From positions 1 to 8,872 of the forward strand of contig CAMEBJ010000039.1 in the NCBI GenBank assembly GCA_945912085.1: a stretch of DNA of 8,872 nucleotides, in the 5' to 3' direction. Of the stretch, positions 1 to 5,210 are shown piece by piece. The DNA is from an uncultured Bacteroidales bacterium (GTDB taxonomy: Bacteria > Bacteroidota > Bacteroidia > Bacteroidales > UBA932). The translations under genes were made by a program, and so were the position numbers. Positions within the stretch are counted from its first letter, which is position 1. Every line of letters starts with the position of its first letter. Under the pieces are notes generated by a model that saw only the letters and a list, made by a program, of their open reading frames with translations, was not told where the DNA came from and ran no database searches.

Positions 1-23
1 ACGAGTAATGAATATTCAGAAGA

Positions 24-797
24 ATGAAAAAGATAGTGATATATATCCTTTTGTCCCTCATCTGCCTTCCCTCTTTCGGATGGGGGCGTGAAGGGCACGA
101 GACAATCGCCAAAATCGCCGAGAACAATCTCAAACCGGGGGCGAAGAAAAAGATTGAGAAATACCTTGGAGGCCATTCAATCGTCTATTACGCCAAATGG
201 ATGGATGATTACCGCAAGACTCCCGAGTACAAATTCACGGATTCCTGGCACGTAGCCCCTGTAGATTCTTCCCTTCATTACAGAGATGCCCTTCTCAATC
301 CGAAGAAGGGGAATGCCATCTATGGGTTGGACCAGGCCTTTGAAGTTCTGAAGAACTACCGGGAACACGATGATTCAACCGTCGCGGTAAACATCAAATA
401 TGTGCTTCATCTTGTTGCGGATATGCACTGCCCGGCTCACATCAAGTACTCGAACCACAATATGAGTTACAATGTCTTCTTCTGCGACAAGGAAAAAAAG
501 TTGCACATTCATTCAGTCTGGGATTATGCCGTCATTCAGAAGACCAGGATATGGTGCCCTACCGAATGGGCGGCCGAACTCGACCGTGTTGATGCAAGGA
601 CCAGGAAGGAAATCTCTGCCGGAAGTCCGCGCGAGTGGATGCACGATAATGCCGTCCGCTGCGAAGTCCAGTTCGATCTGGCAAAGCCTGACCAGTACCT
701 CGGACAGGATTTTCTCAATGCAGCCGTCCCTCTGATTGAGACGCAGATTCTCTATGCCGGATTGAGACTGGCTGCTGTCCTGAACAGTTTGTTTTAG
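24..797 (+). CDS. Secreted S1/P1-family zinc nuclease
   Basis: A 257-aa protein predicted to be exported and to cleave single-stranded nucleic acid, probably in the periplasm. Residues 1-19 are a signal peptide (MKK, hydrophobic core, cleavage after FG), giving a mature protein that starts with Trp20. That matters because the N-terminal Trp is itself a zinc ligand in this family. The other expected trinuclear-zinc ligands are all visible: His25 (GREGH), Asp61 (KWMDD), His76 (SWHVAP), His129, Asp133 and His139 (LHLVADMHCPAH), then His163 and Asp167 (HSVWD). The Gln usual in the DxHQPLH motif is Cys136 here. The length is close to that of the fungal P1/S1 enzymes. The ATG at 24 has no strong Shine-Dalgarno sequence. 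The upstream context is cut by the window edge. The gene converges on nagB and ends before a shared terminator. Family assignment is firm; the true substrate (RNA, DNA, or phosphate monoesters) is inferred. Confidence 0.9.
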   Translation: MKKIVIYILLSLICLPSFGWGREGHETIAKIAENNLKPGAKKKIEKYLGGHSIVYYAKWMDDYRKTPEYKFTDSWHVAPVDSSLHYRDALLNPKKGNAIYGLDQAFEVLKNYREHDDSTVAVNIKYVLHLVADMHCPAHIKYSNHNMSYNVFFCDKEKKLHIHSVWDYAVIQKTRIWCPTEWAAELDRVDARTRKEISAGSPREWMHDNAVRCEVQFDLAKPDQYLGQDFLNAAVPLIETQILYAGLRLAAVLNSLF

Positions 798-830
798 CCG
801 TTTTGGACTTCGGCCTTTCTCCAAACAGAA

Positions 831-861
831 AAACGGACCGTCCTTGCAGGGCGGCCCGTTT
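831..861. terminator. Bidirectional intrinsic terminator between convergent genes
   Basis: A 13-bp stem (831-843 with 849-861) encloses a 5-nt loop (ttgca). It contains one A·C mismatch and one G·T pair, and is otherwise complementary and GC-rich in the middle. On the plus strand the stem runs into a T-rich tract (859-866). On the minus strand its other side ends in a T-run (positions 833 back to 829). This suits termination of both the nuclease gene, 34 bp upstream, and nagB, whose stop lies 19 bp away on the other strand. Confidence 0.8.
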
Positions 862-879
862 GTTTTACTAGGCTCGGGA

Positions 880-1671
880 TTATAGATTCTCTTTCTCGAT
901 GTCCTTGAAGTAGCGGTAGGTGTTGACCTTGAGCTCACCTGCTGCCAGTTCATCGCAGACGATGATGCCTCTCTGGTGTGCCTGGAGGGCTGAAAGTGTG
1001 CAGCTCTGTGAGTAGGCTCCCTCGACTGCCTGCTGGAGGGCACGCGCCTTCTTGTGCCCGAAGGCGAGGACGAGAACTTCCTTTGAGCTGAGCACTGTGC
1101 CCACTCCGACTGTCATTGCCTTTGTCGGCACCTTGCTGATGTCACCGTCAAAGAAACGAGAATTGACGAGGATGGTGTCGTAGGTGAGGCTCTTTACCCT
1201 TGTGCGGGAAACAAGTGAGGAGAATGGCTCATTGAAAGCGAGGTGTCCGTCTTCTCCGACTCCTCCCATGAAGAGGTCGATTCCGCCTGCGGCAAGAATC
1301 CTCTGCTCGTAGGATTCACATTCGGCAGCAAGGTCCGGAGCATTGCCGTTGAGGATGTTGATGTTCTCCTTTGGAACGTCAACGTGGTCAAAGAAGTTCT
1401 TTGCCATAAAGGAGTGGTAGCTTTCCGGATGCTCCTCAGGAAGGCCCACATACTCGTCCATATTGAATGTGATGACATTCTTGAAGGAGACTTCTCCGGC
1501 CTGATAGAGCCTGATGAGTTCCTTGTAGGTTCCAATCGGTGTGCTTCCGGTCGGGAGACCGAGGACGAATGGCTTGTCTGTTACGGCTGCCTTTGCCTTG
1601 ATTCTTGAGACTATGTAATTGGCGGCCCACACGGAGCCTTTCTTGTCGGTTTCTTCGATAATTAATCTCAT
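880..1671 (-). CDS. nagB: Glucosamine-6-phosphate deaminase NagB
   Basis: A 263-aa cytoplasmic enzyme that converts glucosamine-6-phosphate to fructose-6-phosphate plus ammonia, the last step that feeds amino sugars into glycolysis. It lines up almost residue for residue with Escherichia coli NagB (266 aa). The phosphate-binding loop is [11 protein letters not shown] (39-49). The catalytic residues sit at the same numbers: Asp72 (NMDEY), Asp141 and His143 (GEDGH), and Glu148 (FNEP). The E. coli allosteric-site residues are also kept (Ser151, Arg158, Lys160, Tyr254, with Ser161 for Thr), so activation by N-acetylglucosamine-6-phosphate is plausible, though this is inference. The start ATG has only weak ribosome-binding sequence, as is usual in Bacteroidota. 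It lies 28 bp downstream of the NagB-like/PIG-L fusion gene on the same strand and probably shares its transcript. I see no separate promoter or operator in that gap. Confidence 0.97.
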   Translation of the reverse strand: MRLIIEETDKKGSVWAANYIVSRIKAKAAVTDKPFVLGLPTGSTPIGTYKELIRLYQAGEVSFKNVITFNMDEYVGLPEEHPESYHSFMAKNFFDHVDVPKENINILNGNAPDLAAECESYEQRILAAGGIDLFMGGVGEDGHLAFNEPFSSLVSRTRVKSLTYDTILVNSRFFDGDISKVPTKAMTVGVGTVLSSKEVLVLAFGHKKARALQQAVEGAYSQSCTLSALQAHQRGIIVCDELAAGELKVNTYRYFKDIEKENL

Positions 1672-1699
1672 ATTGTCAATTTTAATGGTTTTATATTCC

Positions 1700-3616
1700 T
1701 TAGAACAGTTTGACGAACACCTCGATGGCCTGATATTCGGCCATACCGAGTTCGTTGTACAGCCTTGCTGTGTTCTGGGTCCTTTCTTCGGCCCTCTGCC
1801 AGAACTCGCGGCTGTCGTCTCCAGGGAACGGAACGATGTCCTTCTGTGAGAGATGGCGGTAGATGGCGTGGCGTTTCTTGATCAGTTCGTCAGGGCTGAG
1901 TGGAACGGCCATATCGACTTTGCCGAGTTCCCATTCCATCCAGGCACCCCTGTAGAGCCAGACGTGGCATTCCTTCATCCAAGCCTCGCCCTCAAGCTGG
2001 TTGAGGGCCTCAAGCACGGCCTCGGTGCAGACGCGGTGTGTTCCGTGAGGGTCTGCGAGGTCTCCTGCCACATAGATCTGGTGAGGCTGAACCTTCTGGA
2101 GCAGGTCGATGATGATGTCGATGTCCTTCTGTGTGCGCTCTCCTTTCTTGATGCCTCCCGTCTCGTAGAAAGGAAGGTTGAGGAAGTGGGCGTTGGTGTT
2201 GTCGTTCAGACCGAATGAACGCACGGCTGCACGGGCTTCTGCCCTTCTGATTGCGGCCTTGAGGTCAAGCAGGGCACGCGGCTCCGGCTCTCCCGGGCGT
2301 TTTGAATCCACAATCTTCTTGACTCTGTCGAATTCGTCTGCAAATCCGAGTTCGTGGGCAGTGTCCATATGCTGGAGCACCACATCGTCGTGAACTGCGA
2401 CATTTCCGGAAGTTTCGTATGCCACGTGCACGTCGTGTCCCTGCTCAACGAGACGGATGAATGTTCCTCCCATTGAGATCACATCGTCATCAGGGTGAGG
2501 TGAGAAGACAACAACCCTCTTCGGGAACGGCGAGGATGCCACAGGCCTTGTGCTGTCGTCTGCATCGGGTTTTCCTCCCGGCCATCCGGTGATGGTGTGC
2601 TGGAGGTCGTTGAACACGTCTATGTTGATTTTGTCGTAAGGACCCTTCTTCTCAAGCAGTTCGCTGAGCGAGTTCTCAATGTAGTCGGCGTAGGTGAGTT
2701 TCAGAATCGGTTTGTGGACTTTCTCGCAGAGCCAGACCACTGCCTTCCTGATGAATTTCGGAGTCCATTCGCAAGGACCCACCAGCCAAGGCGACACAAC
2801 CCTCGAGAGCTGTGCTCCGGAGTTTTCATCAACATAGAATGTGATGTTGCCGTGTCTCTGGAGAAGGGATGCAGGGCACTGGACGCAAGGGTCTCCCTCC
2901 ACTATGTCCTTGACTGCTGCAGCCTTGTCCTCTCCCCAGGCCATCAGGATGATTCTCTTTGCGCTCATCATCGTTCCGATTCCCATTGTGATGGCAACTC
3001 TCGGCGTGTCGTTGATGTTGCCGTTGAAGTTCCTTGCCTGGGTTTTCCTGCTCTTGTAGGACATCAGCACTGTTCTTGTGCGGCTCATTTCCCTGGAACC
3101 TGATTCGTTGAAGCCGATCTGGCCTTCGGTTCCCACTCCCATCACAAGAAGGTCAAGTCCGGTTGCCTTCCTGTCAAATTCTGCGCAGTATTCGGAAATT
3201 TTCTCTTCCGGAATGCTGCCGTCAGGGATGTGGATATTCTCCGGTTTTACATCCACAAGGCTGAGAAATTCATCGTGAAGCCTCCTGTTGCGGCTTTGCC
3301 TCTCGCTGGCTCCGATAGGATAGTATTCATCAATGCTGAATACCTCTACATCGGCAAAGGAAATGTCTCCGGCCTTGTACCTCCTGACAAGTTCCTTGTA
3401 GAGCGACATCGGTGTTGCACCTGTAGTCAGCCCCAGTTTGAAGCCACCGTCCTTCGTTTCCTTGATTGCGTTGATGATGATGTCGGCGATTTTTTCACTT
3501 GCATCCTGGGATTCCTCGAAAATTTCCGTCGGGATTTTCTCGTAGCTATGCAGAATGTCTTTCGGGAGTCCTGCCTCTATCAGGCCTCCGTCCTTGGGCA
3601 ATGTAAAATGTTTCAT
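1700..3616 (-). CDS. NagB-like domain fused to PIG-L (LmbE) deacetylase
   Basis: A 638-aa two-domain protein, predicted cytoplasmic (no signal peptide). Residues about 28-275 have the NagB fold: phosphate loop [11 protein letters not shown] (63-73), Asp96 in SIDEY, and [12 protein letters not shown] (160-171). The catalytic Asp and His of NagB are Glu164 and Gln166 here, while Asp96 and Glu171 remain, so deaminase activity may be lost or altered. A linker (about 276-365) leads to a PIG-L zinc deacetylase domain (about 366-600). Its first motif is SPHPDDD: His374 and Asp377 are expected zinc ligands and Asp376 the base. A later DPHGTH motif has His524 and His527. PIG-L enzymes hydrolyse N-acetylglucosamine derivatives, and archaeal relatives act on diacetylchitobiose. 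With nagB 28 bp downstream, a deacetylase step before deamination is a reasonable inference. Fusions of this type in Bacteroides are annotated as putative deaminase-like proteins. An AGGA lies 4 nt before the ATG. Architecture is certain; substrate is unknown. Confidence 0.92.
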   Translation of the reverse strand: MKHFTLPKDGGLIEAGLPKDILHSYEKIPTEIFEESQDASEKIADIIINAIKETKDGGFKLGLTTGATPMSLYKELVRRYKAGDISFADVEVFSIDEYYPIGASERQSRNRRLHDEFLSLVDVKPENIHIPDGSIPEEKISEYCAEFDRKATGLDLLVMGVGTEGQIGFNESGSREMSRTRTVLMSYKSRKTQARNFNGNINDTPRVAITMGIGTMMSAKRIILMAWGEDKAAAVKDIVEGDPCVQCPASLLQRHGNITFYVDENSGAQLSRVVSPWLVGPCEWTPKFIRKAVVWLCEKVHKPILKLTYADYIENSLSELLEKKGPYDKINIDVFNDLQHTITGWPGGKPDADDSTRPVASSPFPKRVVVFSPHPDDDVISMGGTFIRLVEQGHDVHVAYETSGNVAVHDDVVLQHMDTAHELGFADEFDRVKKIVDSKRPGEPEPRALLDLKAAIRRAEARAAVRSFGLNDNTNAHFLNLPFYETGGIKKGERTQKDIDIIIDLLQKVQPHQIYVAGDLADPHGTHRVCTEAVLEALNQLEGEAWMKECHVWLYRGAWMEWELGKVDMAVPLSPDELIKKRHAIYRHLSQKDIVPFPGDDSREFWQRAEERTQNTARLYNELGMAEYQAIEVFVKLF

Positions 3617-3640
3617 CTGTTCCTGATTTTATAGAACTCA

Positions 3641-3672
3641 CAAAATTACTTAAAGATTATTAAAAAATCAAC
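3641..3672 (-). promoter_or_regulatory. Bacteroidota-type promoter for the fusion-nagB operon
   Basis: Read on the minus strand, TAATTTTG (3648-3641) matches the -7 consensus TAnnTTTG exactly. GTTG (3672-3669) stands 20 bp upstream in place of the -33 TTTG. The implied leader is roughly 20 nt to the ATG at 3616 and includes the AGGA ribosome-binding sequence (3624-3621). Position and spacing are good, but the motif is short and untested. Confidence 0.5.
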
Positions 3673-3683
3673 GCATATATTTC

Positions 3684-3890
3684 CTAAAGAAAACAAATCG
3701 GCTTGCCTTCCCTGTAAAGCCTGACCACATCCCCGCCGCTCACGCCAAGTGTCTGCTCAAGGAACATATCCATTTCTGCCGGATCGGCCCCGGCCATCCT
3801 GCAGATTTCACCAAAGGTGACATCTTTCCTCAAATAAACTTTTTCGTCTTCAAGAAGAGAGACGAATCTCTCAAGGCATTTCTCCTCCAT
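3684..3890 (-). CDS. Small helical protein, possibly helix-turn-helix-like, function unknown
   Basis: A 68-aa protein with no signal peptide or membrane segment. I do not recognise a named family. The start is the ATG at 3890-3888, because a perfect AAGGAGG lies 9 nt upstream (3906-3900). An in-frame TTG seven codons further upstream sits before the Shine-Dalgarno sequence and is unlikely. After a charged helix (residues 1-17), the stretch YLRKDVTFGEICRMAGADP (19-37), followed by MDMFLEQTLGVSG (40-52), resembles the first half of an AraC-type helix-turn-helix: a short helix, a turn at Gly34-Ala-Asp-Pro, a second helix, then a Gly-Val-Ser turn. A full AraC DNA-binding domain would be about 100 aa, so any DNA or protein binding is speculative. 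It lies upstream of the amino-sugar genes on the same strand (67-bp gap) and is divergent from the XRE regulator. Such a strong Shine-Dalgarno stands out here, since the neighbouring genes lack one. Confidence 0.65.
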   Translation of the reverse strand: MEEKCLERFVSLLEDEKVYLRKDVTFGEICRMAGADPAEMDMFLEQTLGVSGGDVVRLYREGKPICFL

Positions 3891-3964
3891 TTCAATATTC
3901 CTCCTTATCAAATTGTGCCGTCAAATCTCTTACATCCGTGCCAAATTAACAAGTTTCTGTTGTC

Positions 3965-3976
3965 TTTGTGCACAAA
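3965..3976. promoter_or_regulatory. Perfect 12-bp palindrome, candidate operator
   Basis: TTTGTGCACAAA reads identically on both strands. It lies about 75 bp upstream of the 68-aa gene and 130 bp upstream of the XRE gene. Its location between divergent genes, one of them a predicted dimeric DNA-binding protein, suggests an operator. No binding evidence exists, and a palindrome in AT-rich DNA can occur by chance. Confidence 0.35.
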
Positions 3977-4031
3977 AAAAGTCCAACTTTTTCTTTTTTT
4001 TAATGTTTTTTCTGTTTTTGATGTGTTTTTC

Positions 4032-4044
4032 TTGTCTTTGACAA
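4032..4044. promoter_or_regulatory. Inverted repeat TTGTC-N3-GACAA, candidate operator
   Basis: A perfect 5-bp inverted repeat with a TTT spacer. Its first nine bases (TTGTCTTTG) also occur at 3960-3968, overlapping the 12-bp palindrome, so the same short sequence appears twice, 72 bp apart, inside one spacer. It lies about 35 bp upstream of the putative -7 element of the XRE gene. XRE proteins usually bind short inverted repeats; autoregulation is inferred. Confidence 0.3.
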
Positions 4045-4078
4045 TAAAATATTTACATAAAGGTAAAACGACAAAACC

Positions 4079-4086
4079 TAATTTTG
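4079..4086 (+). promoter_or_regulatory. Putative -7 element (TAnnTTTG) for the XRE gene
   Basis: TAATTTTG matches the Bacteroidota -7 consensus and lies 20 bp before the ATG at 4107, giving a leader of around 15 nt. No good -33 TTTG is found at the expected distance (the nearest is TTTA at 4052-4055, 23 bp away), so confidence is modest. Confidence 0.4.
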
Positions 4087-4106
4087 CCTGGAATTATCCA
4101 AGTGCG

Positions 4107-4535
4107 ATGAACAATTATTCCGTGAAAGAGAATATCACCAAGAAGAGAAAGGCATCCGGTATTTCCCAGACTGAGATGGCTGACAAACTTGGTTTGTCCC
4201 GCACTGCCTACCGCAACATAGAGATGGGTGACACCCGTCTGATCAGTGAGAAGGTTGAGGAAATCGCCCGCCTTCTGGACGTTTCCTCCGAGGAGCTGGT
4301 ACTGGGTTACAAGCCTTCCGAGAACATTGCGATGCGCGTCAGTGACATCGAACAGGGATTCGAGGAGGAGAAAACGGAACTCATCAGGAAATATGAGGCG
4401 GAGATGAAACGCCTGGAAAACACTATAGACACACTCAATTCTTATATTACCGCCTTGAGGGAGACCATCGGGACAAAGGATGAAATGATTGCGATGCTCA
4501 AGAAAAAACTTGCTGACGACGGCAATAATGAGTAA
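4107..4535 (+). CDS. XRE-family regulator with C-terminal coiled coil
   Basis: A 142-aa predicted cytoplasmic DNA-binding protein. Residues about 5-62 form an HTH_3/Cro-C1 domain: the first helix begins near VKENITKKRKASG, the turn-and-recognition part is ISQTEMADKLGLSRTAYRNIE, and it ends with IARLLDVSSEELV. Residues about 75-138 are rich in Glu, Lys and Leu, with hydrophobic residues at roughly heptad spacing (IEQGFEEE, LIRKYEAEMKRLENTI, LNSYITALRETI, MIAMLKKKL), indicating a coiled coil for dimerisation. There is no peptidase or ligand-binding domain. I chose the ATG at 4107 because the HTH begins directly after it. The frame stays open to 3915, but that part is low-complexity and lies upstream of a -7-like element. 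The gene ends 12 bp before rnhB, suggesting one transcript. Targets are unknown; self-regulation through the upstream inverted repeats is a guess. Confidence 0.88.
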   Translation: MNNYSVKENITKKRKASGISQTEMADKLGLSRTAYRNIEMGDTRLISEKVEEIARLLDVSSEELVLGYKPSENIAMRVSDIEQGFEEEKTELIRKYEAEMKRLENTIDTLNSYITALRETIGTKDEMIAMLKKKLADDGNNE

Positions 4536-4540
4536 CTTTG
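4509..4540 (+). promoter_or_regulatory. Possible internal promoter for rnhB overlapping the XRE stop codon
   Basis: TAACTTTG (4533-4540) matches TAnnTTTG exactly, and its first three bases are the TAA stop of the XRE gene. CTTG (4509-4512) stands exactly 20 bp upstream as a near -33 element. Transcription from it would begin only a few bases before the rnhB ATG at 4548, giving a nearly leaderless mRNA. A chance match is possible. Confidence 0.35.
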
Positions 4541-4547
4541 CGCCATT

Positions 4548-5153
4548 ATGCGCCGTGAATTGCAGAAATTCCTGAATGAGAATCTGGTTGAGGCGGGATG
4601 TGACGAGGCTGGTCGCGGCCCCCTCGCAGGTCCTGTCTATGCTGCTGCGGTGATTCTGCCGAAGGATTTTTATCATCCCCTTCTGAATGATTCCAAGAAA
4701 ATGACGGCTGCCGCAAGGGAGAAACTCCGTCCGATCATTGAGACGGAAGCCATTGCGTGGGCGGTCGAGGAGGTGTCCGCTCAGGAGATTGACCAGATGA
4801 ACATTCTGAATGCCTCCCTCGAGGGTATGCGCAGGGCTGTGGCAAGACTTTCTGTCCGTCCGGAGTTTCTTTTGATAGACGGAAACCGTTTCAAGCCCTT
4901 CGATGGCATTCCTTTTGAGTGCATCGTCGGCGGTGACGGGAAATTTTCGGCCATAGCGGCCGCATCTGTCCTTGCCAAGACCTGGCGGGACGAGAAGATG
5001 CTGTCGCTTGCAAGGGAATATCCGCAGTACGGCTGGGACCACAATATGGGTTATCCCACCCCTGAGCACATCGAGGCCATCCGCAGGTTCGGTTACACCC
5101 CCTATCACAGGAAATCCTTTCACCTCAAGGCTCTTGAGCCTGTTTTGTTTTGA
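4548..5153 (+). CDS. rnhB: Ribonuclease HII
   Basis: A 201-aa cytoplasmic enzyme that nicks the RNA strand of RNA-DNA hybrids and removes single ribonucleotides misincorporated in DNA. The four acidic metal-binding residues are present: Asp19-Glu20 in [14 protein letters not shown], Asp111 in LLIDGN, and Asp130 in [17 protein letters not shown]. The Gly-Arg-Gly of the first motif (22-24) contacts the 2'-OH at the junction. The [14 protein letters not shown] segment (about 161-174) carries the family's conserved Tyr, and the C-terminal TPYHRKSF motif is also typical. The length is normal for a bacterial RNase HII. The usual Lys before the fourth acidic residue is Gly here (GGD instead of KGD), a mild change. 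The ATG follows the XRE stop by 12 bp with no Shine-Dalgarno sequence. The next gene starts 57 bp on. The assignment is secure. Confidence 0.97.
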   Translation: MRRELQKFLNENLVEAGCDEAGRGPLAGPVYAAAVILPKDFYHPLLNDSKKMTAAAREKLRPIIETEAIAWAVEEVSAQEIDQMNILNASLEGMRRAVARLSVRPEFLLIDGNRFKPFDGIPFECIVGGDGKFSAIAAASVLAKTWRDEKMLSLAREYPQYGWDHNMGYPTPEHIEAIRRFGYTPYHRKSFHLKALEPVLF

Positions 5154-5210
5154 GAAAGTGAATATTGATTAAGGAATATTTAATATTTCGGAAATGTAAA
5201 TATATTTAAT
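5154..5210 (+). other. AT-rich spacer upstream of the S46 peptidase gene
   Basis: The 57-bp gap is strongly AT-rich and contains AATATT three times (5161, 5175 and 5182). I see no terminator hairpin, no Shine-Dalgarno sequence at a useful distance, and no convincing TAnnTTTG element. The closest, TAATATTTCG at 5181, has one extra base. A-rich, Shine-Dalgarno-free leaders are common in this phylum, so co-transcription with rnhB or a weak promoter here are both possible. Confidence 0.4.

Larger units (their letters stand above)
3891..4106. other. T-rich divergent intergenic region with inverted repeats
   Basis: This spacer separates the 68-aa minus-strand gene from the plus-strand XRE gene. 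Positions 3981-4040 hold 40 T in 60 bases. The T-runs (3988-3992, 3994-4001, 4006-4011, 4015-4019, 4026-4030) are spaced roughly one helical turn apart, which could bend the DNA. Two inverted repeats are present, listed separately. An open frame continues upstream from the XRE gene to 3915, but its residues are Phe- and Lys-rich, low in complexity and unlike a protein extension, so I treat the region as non-coding. Confidence 0.6.

Noticed and set aside
796..816. Second small hairpin (GCCG...CGGC) after the nuclease stop
   Set aside because: The stem is only 4 bp with a 10-nt loop; the stronger hairpin at 831-861 explains termination.
513..1043. 176-aa minus-strand open frame spanning the end of the nuclease gene and the end of nagB
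   Set aside because: It overlaps two well-supported genes and crosses the terminator hairpin; its composition is Arg/Ser/Pro-rich, typical of a wrong-frame translation.
3891..3911. TTG start seven codons upstream for the 68-aa gene
   Set aside because: The perfect AAGGAGG lies downstream of this TTG and 9 nt before the internal ATG, which fits the ATG at 3890 much better.
3926..3948. Promoter for the 68-aa gene on the minus strand (TTAATTTG)
   Set aside because: It mismatches the second base of TAnnTTTG, and the nearest TTTG is 23 bp upstream, outside the usual spacing. Too weak to list as a feature.
3915..4106. N-terminal extension of the XRE gene (64 extra codons)
   Set aside because: The added residues are low-complexity Phe/Leu/Lys from the T-rich spacer, and a -7-like element lies inside it. 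The HTH begins naturally at the ATG at 4107.
4053..5123. 356-aa open frame on the minus strand opposite the XRE gene and rnhB
   Set aside because: It is antisense to two clearly recognisable genes with intact catalytic or HTH motifs, and its own translation shows no domain I recognise. It is a coding shadow.
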